A stretch of 64,000 nucleotides of DNA from Pseudomonadota bacterium (GTDB lineage: Bacteria; Myxococcota_A; UBA796; SXON01): positions 78,855-142,854 of the forward strand of contig JAUXQH010000095.1 in assembly GCA_030685065.1 (NCBI GenBank), written 5' to 3'. The notes under the pieces are model-generated. The model was not told the origin of the DNA. It was given only the letters and a program-made list of their open reading frames with translations, and did not search any database. The position numbers and the translations under genes are program-made. Of this stretch, positions 39,858 through 49,083 are shown piece by piece; positions within the stretch are counted from its first letter, which is position 1; each line of letters starts with the position of its first letter.

Positions 39858-42133
39858 TGGCTGTCACTCAAACCGTCGCCTTCGAGATCCTCGCCACGGT
39901 TGAGAAGTACCGCGCGGGCATGGCCCAGATGGAGGGCATCACCGCACAGGCGGCAGCGAAGGCAGCTCTCCGGCTTGAGCGCGAGCTGGTCAAGGCGCAG
40001 GTGGCCGCGACCAAGGCCGCGCAGAGCGCCGCGGAGAAGTCGGCCAAGGCACACGAGGACGCCGCGAAGAGGGCCGGCAAGGCGGGGGAGGACGCGGGCA
40101 AGGGGCTGGAGAAGGGGCTCAAGGCCATGGGGGGCCCCATCGGCGGGGCGGCGGACATGGTCGTCGAGCTGGGGGAAGCGTTCTCGCTCCTGGCCTCCCC
40201 GACCGGGTTGGTCGTCGGCGCGCTCGCGGCCACTGCTCTCGCCCTGGGCGGCGTTGTGCTCGCGGCGGGTGCGGGTGTCGTAGCCCTCGGCCAAGCCACC
40301 CTCGCGGCGGACGAGGCGCTCACGGCGCTCGATGGGTTCAAGGCCATCGGGAGCGACTTCTACCCGAAGGTTCCACCCGAGACGCTGGAGAGCATCGGGA
40401 ACGTCAACGCCGCGATGGATGCCCTGGGCTCCATCGGCGACCGGCTCACCGTCATCATCGGCGGCAACGTCGCGGCGTCGTTCGAGAAGGCGGCCAACGT
40501 GGCCGTGGGCCTCGCACTGACGGCCTCCGAGACCTTCGAGAAGTTCGCGGAGGGCAAGAACCTCCTCGAAGAGTTCGCCCTCCTGATGGGCACGAGCGTG
40601 GTCAACGCCCTGCTCGGCCCGCTCTATCCCTTGGGGCTGCTCGCCCAGGGCTACCTGGCGCTCGCTGAAGCGACCGGGATCGACATCCCCGATGCCGCCG
40701 AGGCATCGCTCAAGGCGTTCAGCCGACTGTCCACCGACAGCATCGGCCTCGCGCGCGACATCTCCGAGGGGGCGCTCGCTCTCGGTGCTCAGGCCGTGGC
40801 CGCAACAGGGCTCGGTGATGCGCTCGAGGGTGTCAGCGCGAAGGGCGCCAAGTTCATCGGCGTCCAGGAGCGCGCGACCAAGGCGGTCGATGGCGCGGCG
40901 GACGCGATCGCCAGGGCGAAGAGGGAAGCCGAGGAACTTGTCAAGGCGCAGAAGCTGGCGGCAGACGAGGCCGCCAAGTGGGGCCACGAGTTGGCCCTTC
41001 TGCGCGAGGGCGCCGACCTCTCCGAGCTGAACGACAGGCTCATTGCGATCGGTAGGGCCGAGCGCGAGGGCGCCATCGACGCGGTGGCCGCCGAGGAACT
41101 CAAGACTGCGGCCCGCGCGAAGTACGCCAAGTCCGTCGCCGACGCCGAGCAGAAGGTCCGGGACGAAGGGGCCAAGACCGCGAAGGACGAGCAAGCCCGG
41201 CTCAAGGAAGTGGAAGCGGCCCGACGCGAGGGGCTCTCCAACTACCAGCGCGACATCGAGGACACCACCGCCAAGCTCAAGCAGGCGGGGTGGGACGACA
41301 TCACGGCAGGCCAGGCCGCGCGGATGGGCGTGGCCTGGGGGCAGGCAGCGCAGGCCGTCACTCCCTACCTCGACATGATCGACGCCATCGCCTCCGCCGA
41401 GCTGGAGACGCACACCGCGGCCCTGGAATCGATCAACGAGCAGATCGAGGAGATTGCCTCGCTTATCAGCGACCTCGCGGACACCACCGTGGACGCAGCC
41501 TCGCTCTCGGGCGCGGCGCTCGTGGACGCCTACAAGGCTGGCGAGGTGGCGGTCGAGGACCTCACCGATGCGCAGAAGTCGAGCCTTAAGAAGAAGCTGG
41601 CAGCCGAGAAGGAAGCCTTGGAGACCAAGGCGGCATTCGAGAAGGATGCCGCCGACAAGGCGTTCGCCACCCAGCAGGCCGTCGCCATCGGGAACGCCAT
41701 CATCGCCGGTGCCGTTGGCGCGGTGTCCGCCTTCCAGCTCGGGCCGATCGCGGGTGCCATCGCCGCCGCTGGCATCGCGGCACTGACTGTCACACAGGTG
41801 GCGCTCATCGCCTCCACCAAGCCCGAGTACCAGCACGCGGGCGGTGTTTCCGGAGAGGGGTATCCAGACGAGGTCGATATGCGCCGCCTCCCTGGCGAGG
41901 GCATCATCAACCGCCAAGGCGTCGCCGCGATGGGCGGTGCCGCAGGGGTCAACGCCATCAATGCGGGGCACTCCCCAGGCGGTGTCACCGTCCTCCGCAT
42001 CGGGCGGCACGAGGCCCGCGAGATCGCCCGGACCGACATCCGCAGCAACGGGATCATCCCGCAGACCGTCCGCAGCATCGCGCGCCGCTCAGGCAAGGGC
42101 GCAGGGCTCTCGGGCCGGGGAGCCATCGCATGA
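39857..42133 (+). CDS. Tail tape measure protein
   Basis: 758 residues, the longest helical protein of the tail block. Long coiled coil stretches (ALRLERELVKAQVAATKAAQ and KAKREAEELVKAQ-like runs) flank hydrophobic segments near 108-150 and 610-650 (AGAVGAVSAFQLGPIAGAIA). The end has GYPDEVDMRRLPGEGIINRQ and RSIARRSGKG, typical of tape measure C-termini. Its length sets siphovirus tail length; about 1.5 A per residue would give a tail near 110 nm. Confidence 0.85.
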   Translation: MAVTQTVAFEILATVEKYRAGMAQMEGITAQAAAKAALRLERELVKAQVAATKAAQSAAEKSAKAHEDAAKRAGKAGEDAGKGLEKGLKAMGGPIGGAADMVVELGEAFSLLASPTGLVVGALAATALALGGVVLAAGAGVVALGQATLAADEALTALDGFKAIGSDFYPKVPPETLESIGNVNAAMDALGSIGDRLTVIIGGNVAASFEKAANVAVGLALTASETFEKFAEGKNLLEEFALLMGTSVVNALLGPLYPLGLLAQGYLALAEATGIDIPDAAEASLKAFSRLSTDSIGLARDISEGALALGAQAVAATGLGDALEGVSAKGAKFIGVQERATKAVDGAADAIARAKREAEELVKAQKLAADEAAKWGHELALLREGADLSELNDRLIAIGRAEREGAIDAVAAEELKTAARAKYAKSVADAEQKVRDEGAKTAKDEQARLKEVEAARREGLSNYQRDIEDTTAKLKQAGWDDITAGQAARMGVAWGQAAQAVTPYLDMIDAIASAELETHTAALESINEQIEEIASLISDLADTTVDAASLSGAALVDAYKAGEVAVEDLTDAQKSSLKKKLAAEKEALETKAAFEKDAADKAFATQQAVAIGNAIIAGAVGAVSAFQLGPIAGAIAAAGIAALTVTQVALIASTKPEYQHAGGVSGEGYPDEVDMRRLPGEGIINRQGVAAMGGAAGVNAINAGHSPGGVTVLRIGRHEAREIARTDIRSNGIIPQTVRSIARRSGKGAGLSGRGAIA

Positions 42134-45111
42134 GCACGCTGTTCGTCCGCCCTGGACACCTTCACACCCCGTCGCGGGTGCTCTCGGCGTCCTCGGAAGC
42201 GGGGCTCTGCACGGAGCCACCCTCCGCCACGAGCACCAACAAGGGCGCCCTGCGGATCCGGGCCACCGGCACGCCCACGGCCCCGGTCGACATGGTTGTG
42301 AGCCTCCAGACGGGCGGCAACCCCTATGGCTACGCCAACTCCGACAACGGCTACGGAGCGGGCGCGGCCGTGGTCTGTCGGCGCTCCGTGGACAGCACGA
42401 GCCAGTACCGCGGCTACATCGACAGCCTCTACCTCGCGCGGGTCGAGTACCCCGTGCCGTACGCAGCGTCCGGCGTCGGCTACCCGTCGACGCCGCGCAC
42501 GTTGGCGAACGGCGACCTCGGCTTCGTCGTCGCACGGTCCACGGGTAGCGCCTCCTCCCGGTTCTACCGGGTGGCGGCCAGCGACGGGACGGTGACGACC
42601 ACGACGATCACCACGAGCCTCCCGGCGTCGAGCCTGTACCGACCTGACTTGGTTGTGCTGCCCTCCGGGCGGCTCCTCGCCTTCCTCGTCAATCCCATCG
42701 GCGGTCTGTACACGCGGTTCGCGTCCTTTGCCTCGGATGACAACGGAGCGACCTGGAGCCTGCTGACCGAATCGGCGTACGTCAACTATGCCAAGTACAG
42801 CGAATCGATCTGCATGGAGTACGTGGACGACCTCTTGGTGGGTCTGTTCCACGACTCGACGGGGAACTATCCAACGGACGTTGTCGTCTCTCGCGATGGG
42901 GGGTGCTCGTTCACTCTCCTCGATGACAGCCAGACGTTGCGGAGCGCGCGCACCTGCGTCACCCCCTCGGGCAAGATCGTTGCCACGAGCCACACCAACG
43001 TCGGCGTGGTCTATGCCCATCCCCTCGCTCCCGGCGGGGGCTTTGGGACCCCGGTCCAGGTGACGGGCAGCAGCCGCCACGAGGTGCCGATCCTCTGCCG
43101 CGACGACGGGACCCTCTGGATCTGGGAATGGCAGCCGGGCGTCAGCATGTACCTTGAGGCCGGCCTGGCTGTGTCGCTCGACGGCGGGAACACCTGGGCC
43201 GACCCGACGGACAACGGTGCTGGAACGCAGTCGGTGTTCAACACCCACTACATCTCGGCTGTCGAACAGTACGTCGGGATCTCCGTGGGTATGTGGCAGG
43301 ACAAAGCTGTCATGCTCGCCCACAGCCAGGCGAACACCGGCACCTCCGACAACATCCACATGCTGACCTGGGGCGGGTGGGAATCGGTCACGGATGTTCG
43401 CCGCGTGGTTGATTCGGACGGGCAGCCCTACGAGCACACCTACGTCCCCGTCGACTACCCGGACGCGATGGGGTGGACCACGGCCGCGGTCGGCGCAGGG
43501 GCCACCGTCACCAACCAGCCCTGGCTCCGTATCGTCTCCACCGGGGCAGACAACCGGGTCTACTACTCGCCAGCCGCGTTCTTCTCCAACGTGGCGATGG
43601 ACACGAAGCGGGCTCGCTTCCGGGTGCGCGTCAACTCGGGCGGGAGCGTCACCGACAACCGCTCCTTCATGTCCTTCATCCTCACCGACGGGGCGAACGA
43701 GCAGGAGGTCAAGTTCCGATTCTCCACCACGTCGGTGCGGGTGCTCGATGGGGCGGGGAACGTCCTCGGCAACGTCACCGTGGACCAGACAGGGTGGGTT
43801 GACTGGCTGGTCGCGTTCAAGCACGACGCCACCGCTGGCGTCAACGGCAAGGTCTCCGTCCACCACAAGCGCGACGGCGACTCCCTATGGACCCAGGACC
43901 TGCTCAACGTCTCCTTCTTCGAGGTAGCAGCGGGGCTCCGCAACAGGGTCGAGTTCGGCGGCACCACCGGGGGCGCGACGAGCTGGGACGTGGCTTTCAT
44001 CGCAGTCGCTGACGACGACAACTCGATGGCGCAGACCTTGACGAACCCCGGCGACTTGGCGGGCCGTCCGCTCGGGACGGTTGCGGACTTCTACCTCACC
44101 AATGGCATCCGGCTAGGCGGACGGAACGGGGGCGGGGTGCCGGGCGACACCTACACCGTTCGGAGCACCTACCAGTTCGGGAAAGCGTCGATCTGGCGGG
44201 AGCTTCGTCCGTCGAAGAAGTGCCACAGCACGGCCAGCAACACCTCTTGGAACGTAGTCTTTGACGCGGGTGCGGGTGACAGGTTCAAGGGCGACACTGC
44301 GGCCGTGTTCGGAACCAACTTCCGGACGGCCACCCTCCAGCTCAACGCTACCGACTCTTGGGGTGCTCCCGCGGTGTCCGTCGCGCTGGACGCCTCCATC
44401 AGCTCCGGCACGGTGAGCGCGGGAACGCGCGGGCCCGGCTACTTCGGCCCTCCTGGCTCGCCAAACTGGCGGCCCGGCCAGTTCAAGAGCGACGGCGACG
44501 CCCACCGGTTCTTCGTCGACGTGGCCGGGGTCGTGTACGAGGTCACGGACAACGATGAGAGCCGGATCTTCGTGGAGGGCGTCGACTTCTCCGCGTCCGT
44601 CGGGAGCTTCTACGTCTTCCAGGACAAGATGGCGGCCACGCTGCCGTTCACCCAATACCGCTTCATGCGGCTGTTGGTCGGGGCACAGGGAACCCCGGCG
44701 GGCGACGCCTGCTACCACGTGGGGACTCTCGTATTCGACCGGGCGTTCACACCCGCGCAGTCGTACGATCACGGGTTCGTTGACCGCATCGAGCCGCACG
44801 TCGAGCTGTTCGAGACGGACGCGGGCTACCGCGCCTCCGCTCGCGTCGGCCCGCGACGCTGCACCCTCGCGATCCAATGGTCTCCTCTCGCGTTTGGCGG
44901 TCCTGCAGGCGACATGGAATGGCGCCTGCGCGACTTCTACTCGGCGTTGGAGGGCGCGCACCGCCCCTTCGTCTTCTGGCGCGACACGACCGACATCACG
45001 ACGGTCGGCCTCTACCGTATGGTCGGCACGTACCAAGCGACCAACGTGTGGAACGAGTTGAAGTCTGCGCTGACCCGCGTGGACCAACTCATCCTCGAAG
45101 AGTGCTACTGA
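42130..45111 (+). CDS. Tail tip / receptor-binding protein with sialidase-like Asp boxes
   Basis: 993 residues, coupled to the tape measure by ATGA. Residues 150-400 contain at least three Asp-box motifs (SDDNGATW near 202, SRDGGCSF near 255, SLDGGNTW near 350), the signature of BNR/sialidase beta-propellers. Concanavalin-like beta regions follow (ARFRVRVNSGGSVTDNRSFM). The C-terminal 150 residues (HVELFETDAGYRASARVG, GDMEWRLRDFYSALEG) resemble tail distal proteins. A propeller on the tail suggests binding or trimming of host surface glycans; catalytic residues cannot be confirmed by eye. Confidence 0.65.
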   Translation: MSTLFVRPGHLHTPSRVLSASSEAGLCTEPPSATSTNKGALRIRATGTPTAPVDMVVSLQTGGNPYGYANSDNGYGAGAAVVCRRSVDSTSQYRGYIDSLYLARVEYPVPYAASGVGYPSTPRTLANGDLGFVVARSTGSASSRFYRVAASDGTVTTTTITTSLPASSLYRPDLVVLPSGRLLAFLVNPIGGLYTRFASFASDDNGATWSLLTESAYVNYAKYSESICMEYVDDLLVGLFHDSTGNYPTDVVVSRDGGCSFTLLDDSQTLRSARTCVTPSGKIVATSHTNVGVVYAHPLAPGGGFGTPVQVTGSSRHEVPILCRDDGTLWIWEWQPGVSMYLEAGLAVSLDGGNTWADPTDNGAGTQSVFNTHYISAVEQYVGISVGMWQDKAVMLAHSQANTGTSDNIHMLTWGGWESVTDVRRVVDSDGQPYEHTYVPVDYPDAMGWTTAAVGAGATVTNQPWLRIVSTGADNRVYYSPAAFFSNVAMDTKRARFRVRVNSGGSVTDNRSFMSFILTDGANEQEVKFRFSTTSVRVLDGAGNVLGNVTVDQTGWVDWLVAFKHDATAGVNGKVSVHHKRDGDSLWTQDLLNVSFFEVAAGLRNRVEFGGTTGGATSWDVAFIAVADDDNSMAQTLTNPGDLAGRPLGTVADFYLTNGIRLGGRNGGGVPGDTYTVRSTYQFGKASIWRELRPSKKCHSTASNTSWNVVFDAGAGDRFKGDTAAVFGTNFRTATLQLNATDSWGAPAVSVALDASISSGTVSAGTRGPGYFGPPGSPNWRPGQFKSDGDAHRFFVDVAGVVYEVTDNDESRIFVEGVDFSASVGSFYVFQDKMAATLPFTQYRFMRLLVGAQGTPAGDACYHVGTLVFDRAFTPAQSYDHGFVDRIEPHVELFETDAGYRASARVGPRRCTLAIQWSPLAFGGPAGDMEWRLRDFYSALEGAHRPFVFWRDTTDITTVGLYRMVGTYQATNVWNELKSALTRVDQLILEECY

Positions 45112-45112
45112 C

Positions 45113-46702
45113 GTGGGTTTCCGTCTCGCCACCGCTGAGGCCTCATTGGCAGCCGGGGAGCGCCCCCTGTGGCTGTGCACGTTGCGCTTGCCCGACGGCC
45201 GCTCCATCCGTTTGGCGTCGCGTCCCGTGGAGGTCCGGTGCGCTTGGGCGGGCTCCGATGGCCCGTACCAGTACGATCCGTTCCTCGTCGGCCTCACGGA
45301 GTTCGAGCAAGAGCTGGACGTCTTCTCGCTCGATGGCGTCGGCGCTTTGACCCAGGCGCGCGTGGAGATCACGACGCCGGGCACCGACCTCGCCAATCTC
45401 CAGGGCGACTGGTATGCCGTCACCGCGGCGACCGTGGAGCTGGCCCTTCTCTGGGAGGGCCAGACGTGGGAGGACCGCTTGGTGGTGCTCGATGGGGGCA
45501 CCGTTGCGGGCGCGGAGTTCGGGCTCGAAGGTCAGGCCACGACGATCTCTGTAGAGGCCACTCCTCCGGTCACCTCCGCCGCTGTGGGCGACGACGAGCG
45601 GGATGTCGGGGTGGACTGGCCGGCCCCCCTGCTCGACACCGGCGGCGTCGATGAGATGACCGATCTCGCAGGGGCGAAGTACGTCCACGTCTACGGCGAC
45701 CCGCAGAGCGTCCCTGCCTACAAGGTGGGGAACGTCGGGGGTCAGAACCGGCTCATCCTGGCCGGGCACCACCTCGCACGGAGCGGCGCGTCGTACCCGG
45801 TCACCGTCTACGAGGACGGCGCGAGCATCGGCGCCTTCACCGTCACCAACGCGAGCATCAACGGGGGCGACTACGCCTACGTCGAGAGCGCCACGGACTT
45901 CCTCTCGGCTGACGGGGCGTACACGTGGTCGGCGACCTACGGTGGCGTGGCTGCCGCCGACGGCGCCGACCGCCCGGCGCTCAACGCCGAGGGACTTGCC
46001 CGGAAACTCCTATCTGAGTCTGGGTTGCGGGTGGACTGGCGGCAGAGCGAGCCGTGCCTCGCCAAGCTCCGTGACTGGCGCATGGGCTTCTACGTGGACC
46101 AGGAGGCTGCCGCGGTGGACGTCCTCCGCGACCGGGTGCTCGCCCAACTCCCTGTCGTCGAGATGTCGTCGGGTGCTGGCATCTGGCTCGCCTACTGCGA
46201 CCCGCACGTCGCTCCGATCGAGGCAACGCTGACCTTGGGACAGGAGTTGGTCGGGCGAGTCGGGCCGATGGAGATCAGCGACCTGGAGGCGATTCGAAAC
46301 TCGTTCACGATCAACTACGCACCCGAGGTCTTCTCGGGAGAGCTGCTCTCCACCGCAAAGCTGGGCGAGTCCAACTCGGCGCTCTGCTACTGGAGCCAAC
46401 AGCTCTACGGCGTTCGGGTCGACGAGCCCCTCGACTGCGACGCGATCTCCGACGGCGCCACCGCGATGCGCGTACTCACCGCGCGTGCGAACCGTCTCGC
46501 GCTCCCCCGCCGCATCCTCCGCTACGAGGTCGCACCGGACGCCTACTGGTTGGAGGCGGGCATGGCCGTATCGCTCACTGACGCCCCCTATGGAATCGAC
46601 CGGCACCGGGGTGTCATCACGAGCATCAACCGCTCGATGTACCCGTTCGAGGCTCGGATTGAACTCGTAGACCGGACCCCCTTCGCGCGCGAGGTGGCGT
46701 GA
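45113..46702 (+). CDS. Tail hub / baseplate protein
   Basis: 529 residues from GTG 45113. It has the layout of a hub protein: TLRLPDGRSIRLASRPVEVR, FLVGLTEFEQELDVFSLDG, then IRNSFTINYAPEVFSGELLS and VAPDAYWLEAGMAVSLTDAP late in the chain. Siphophage hub proteins of this kind follow the distal tail gene. Function is inferred from position and pattern. TGATG couples it to the holin-like gene. Confidence 0.6.
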   Translation: MGFRLATAEASLAAGERPLWLCTLRLPDGRSIRLASRPVEVRCAWAGSDGPYQYDPFLVGLTEFEQELDVFSLDGVGALTQARVEITTPGTDLANLQGDWYAVTAATVELALLWEGQTWEDRLVVLDGGTVAGAEFGLEGQATTISVEATPPVTSAAVGDDERDVGVDWPAPLLDTGGVDEMTDLAGAKYVHVYGDPQSVPAYKVGNVGGQNRLILAGHHLARSGASYPVTVYEDGASIGAFTVTNASINGGDYAYVESATDFLSADGAYTWSATYGGVAAADGADRPALNAEGLARKLLSESGLRVDWRQSEPCLAKLRDWRMGFYVDQEAAAVDVLRDRVLAQLPVVEMSSGAGIWLAYCDPHVAPIEATLTLGQELVGRVGPMEISDLEAIRNSFTINYAPEVFSGELLSTAKLGESNSALCYWSQQLYGVRVDEPLDCDAISDGATAMRVLTARANRLALPRRILRYEVAPDAYWLEAGMAVSLTDAPYGIDRHRGVITSINRSMYPFEARIELVDRTPFAREVA

Positions 46703-47070
46703 TGCCGTCGCACGAGACTTCCCCGCTGCGACGCGGCGGGCATCCGCTCACCAACGGCGTTGCGACTCCCGAGACCCGCCCTGACATCGACCCCGCCATC
46801 GTGCTCCTGGTTCACGAGATGCGCCGGGGGCAGGACTCCCTTCGCGCCGAGATCGTGGGTGCGCAGCGTGAGACAACGGCCGCCATCGGCGGACTCACGA
46901 GGGAGATGCGCGAGCTGCGGAAGCAAGCGCCAGGGCGACTCGCGTTCTACTTGGCTGCGTCGATTGTCGTGATCTGCCTCGTTGCCGTGTTCGCGTTGAT
47001 CGCCTCGCGCGGCGTCGATGTATCAGCGGTCTCCAACGCCGTTCAGACGGTCGCACCCGTGGTGCCGTGA
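46702..47070 (+). CDS. Holin-like or tail-linked membrane protein
   Basis: 122 residues. A charged helical region (VLLVHEMRRGQDSLRAEIVG, IGGLTREMRELRKQAPG) precedes one membrane helix (LAFYLAASIVVICLVAVFAL). A single C-terminal membrane segment before an endolysin-type gene suggests a holin. TGATG overlaps join it to both neighbours. Confidence 0.5.
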   Translation: MPSHETSPLRRGGHPLTNGVATPETRPDIDPAIVLLVHEMRRGQDSLRAEIVGAQRETTAAIGGLTREMRELRKQAPGRLAFYLAASIVVICLVAVFALIASRGVDVSAVSNAVQTVAPVVP

Positions 47071-47525
47071 TGGAACTAGCGCTGACACGGGACGTGTTCG
47101 GGGGCGAGTGGACGTTGGGGGTCCTCACGGTGGACGGCAAGAGCTTCGGCTTCGTGGTCGAAGACCAGGACCGAGGGCTCGCCGCCACCGACGCGCTCCT
47201 CGCCATCGAGGCCATCAAGGTCCCCTTCGAGACTGCCATCCCGGTGGGGCGCTACCGCGTCAAGACCACGTGGTCGAACCGCTTTCAGCGCATGATGCCG
47301 CTCGTGATGGACGTGCCGGGGTTCCGGGGCATCCGCATCCATCGCGGGACGACCGAGAAGCACACGGCGGGATGCCTCTGTCCCGGCCTCCGCCGCGACG
47401 TGGTCGCGGGGACGGTCTCGAAGTCCGAGGCGGCGAGCGACTGGCTCTACACCGCCATCGCCCAGGTTGAGGCGGACGGCAGCGAGGTCTGGATCACCGT
47501 GCAGCGGGCATCCGCGGTGGCGTGA
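47070..47525 (+). CDS. DUF5675-family protein, probable lysis gene
   Basis: 151 residues with LTRDVFGGEWTLGVLTVDGK, then VVEDQDRG, IPVGRYRVKTTWSNRFQRMM, VPGFRGIRIHRG and HTAGCLCPG. This is the DUF5675 pattern found in phage lysis regions and related to L,D-transpeptidase-like folds. The His and Cys near 90-100 are the likely active residues. It follows the holin-like gene directly. Confidence 0.7.
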   Translation: MELALTRDVFGGEWTLGVLTVDGKSFGFVVEDQDRGLAATDALLAIEAIKVPFETAIPVGRYRVKTTWSNRFQRMMPLVMDVPGFRGIRIHRGTTEKHTAGCLCPGLRRDVVAGTVSKSEAASDWLYTAIAQVEADGSEVWITVQRASAVA

Positions 47526-47536
47526 CCCGAGGGAGT

Positions 47537-47580
47537 CCTACCAAAGTAGGCGTCCGAACGGGGGCGCGTTACGGTAGCGT
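47537..47580 (+). promoter_or_regulatory. Small hairpin and phage-type promoter
   Basis: CCTAC-CAAA-GTAGG (47537-47550) may weakly end the late transcript. ACGGTAGCGT (47571-47580) resembles the late promoter core and lies 13 bases before ATG 47594, giving the lipoprotein its own promoter. Confidence 0.4.
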
Positions 47581-47593
47581 TTAGCCTTGGGGA

Positions 47594-48019
47594 ATGCCGA
47601 TGTTTGTAGCCCTGCTTCTGACGATTGCTTGCTCCGCTCCTGACACGGCCGACATCCAGACACGGGCGCAGGCCGACACGGGCGTGGTCACCGACACCGG
47701 GGTCGAGGTCGACCCCCTCACCGTGGATGATGACGGGGACGGTTTCACCGAGGACCAGGGCGACTGCAACGACGACGACTCACAGGTCGTTCCCCTCGTG
47801 TCCGAGTGCCTCCCGTTCGACGAGAGCGCCACGCCCACCTCCGGCGCCGACTGCGATTGCGACGGCCTTCCCGACGAGTCGGATGGCCGCCCGGATGACG
47901 GGCCGTGCGCCGACCCCGACGGGGACTGCCTCACGAACGCAGATGAGGTGGATTGCGGGACCGACATGCAGGACGGCGACAGCGACCGCGACGGGACCGG
48001 CGACGCCGACGAGTGCTGA
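47594..48019 (+). CDS. Prophage-encoded lipoprotein with calcium loops
   Basis: 141 residues. MPMFVALLLTIAC is a lipoprotein signal. The mature part is acidic and contains DDDGDGFTEDQGDCNDDD, ADCDCDGLPDESDG, DPDGDCLTNADEVDCG and DSDRDGTGDADEC. These are thrombospondin-3-like calcium loops of the type found in this host's surface proteins. It sits alone after the lysis genes with its own promoter, as moron genes do. A role at the lysogen's surface, such as blocking superinfection, is inferred only. Confidence 0.7.
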   Translation: MPMFVALLLTIACSAPDTADIQTRAQADTGVVTDTGVEVDPLTVDDDGDGFTEDQGDCNDDDSQVVPLVSECLPFDESATPTSGADCDCDGLPDESDGRPDDGPCADPDGDCLTNADEVDCGTDMQDGDSDRDGTGDADEC

Positions 48020-48233
48020 TGCCCCCGGGCGGCTCATCCTGGCCCTCCAGACGACGCGGCGCGTAGGGCGCGGGCAACCCCGTTCCGAGCGGCCTCGGCA
48101 ACGCCCCTGGCGAGTCCGCAGGGCGCGAGACCAGGCGCACGCGTAGGCGCGTAGCCCGTCGGGCGCGGCAGGCGCTACGGGCTCGCAGGGGCCGCGGAGA
48201 CGGGGAGCAGGTAAGCTCTTGGTGCCACTCGAA

Positions 48234-48275
48234 GGGTTGGCGGCGGGTTCCCTGTAAGGTTGCCGCCGCCAACCC
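48234..48275. terminator. Bidirectional terminator, 13-bp perfect stem
   Basis: GGGTTGGCGGCGG pairs with CCGCCGCCAACCC around a 16-nt loop. It lies between the rightward lipoprotein gene and the leftward gene ending at 48290. The rest of this 270-bp gap holds no gene. Confidence 0.75.
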
Positions 48276-48289
48276 CTGAGTTTCACGGC

Positions 48290-48790
48290 TTAGTAGTCGT
48301 TCCGGTGGCAGAGCGAGACGCGCCGGAAGCGCACGTCCTCACCGTGGGCGGCCTCGACGAAGACCCAGAGGCTCTTGTCGTCGCTGGTCGGCGTCTTCCC
48401 GAACCACGGGAAGACCCCCATCAGCCGCGAGCCGTCGATGAGGCTGCGCTCGTTCGCGCCCTCGTCGCCGCGCGCGATGGGGCCCCAGTCTCCGCGGTAC
48501 ATCCGCGAGAGCGCGTGACCCAGCCACCGTTCGACCTCCGGGTGCCTGGTCTCGTCCTCCCAGAGATGGAGCAGCTCGGGCCCTCCGAGGGAGAGCGGAG
48601 CCGCCTTCATGGGCGGCTCGGTCTCGAGGATCGGGGACGGGTCCCAGAGCCACTTCACCTCGGGAGGCATCGCGACCCCGAGCCTCGCCGCCTGGGCGAC
48701 GTGCCCGGCGAGGGACACGAGCGCCCGAAGGTCGCCGGCCTCCCCAGCACGGAGCGCGGCACGGTGGTAGTCGAGCACGGTGGCGCTCAC
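48290..48790 (-). CDS. Phage hypothetical protein, 166 residues
   Basis: It starts at GTG 48790, overlapping the upstream stop. It has a helical N-terminus (YHRAALRAGEAGDLRALVSL), then PEVKWLWDPSPILETEPP and GVFPWFGKTPTSDDKSLWVF. Soluble and unrecognised; the last gene of the leftward replication operon. Confidence 0.55.
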   Translation of the reverse strand: MSATVLDYHRAALRAGEAGDLRALVSLAGHVAQAARLGVAMPPEVKWLWDPSPILETEPPMKAAPLSLGGPELLHLWEDETRHPEVERWLGHALSRMYRGDWGPIARGDEGANERSLIDGSRLMGVFPWFGKTPTSDDKSLWVFVEAAHGEDVRFRRVSLCHRNDY

Positions 48791-49020
48791 GAGCGCACCG
48801 CCTTGCTCAGCTCGCCGAGCCACCACGCGCGCTCGCGGTCGGTGAAGGCGTTCCCGTTGGACGCGAAGATGCGGGCGATGGCGTCGACCGTCGCCACCTC
48901 GCTGTCGTACGCGAGGTCGATGGTGTCCCAGTCGTCGGCGGTCGCCGTGTTGTTGAGCGCCGCGTGGACCGCCAACGCGAACGGGATGGGGATGTCAGAG
49001 GGATGGGTGAAACAACGCAT
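48787..49020 (-). CDS. Phage hypothetical protein, 77 residues
   Basis: From ATG 49020. It contains LAVHAALNNTATADDWDTID and SNGNAFTDRERAWWLGELSK, a small helical protein. It is coupled to the downstream gene by a GTGA overlap. Unrecognised. Confidence 0.55.
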   Translation of the reverse strand: MRCFTHPSDIPIPFALAVHAALNNTATADDWDTIDLAYDSEVATVDAIARIFASNGNAFTDRERAWWLGELSKAVRS

Positions 49021-49083
49021 GTAGTCTCCAAGCGCAGAGAGCCGGGGAGAAGGCTCCCCGGCTCGGCGCGGTTTAGGGTCGGG

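Noticed and set aside
48150..48275. tRNA-like folding between the lipoprotein and the leftward genes
   Set aside because: No T-loop GGTTCNANTCC or anticodon arm fits; the strong stem is a terminator-like hairpin.
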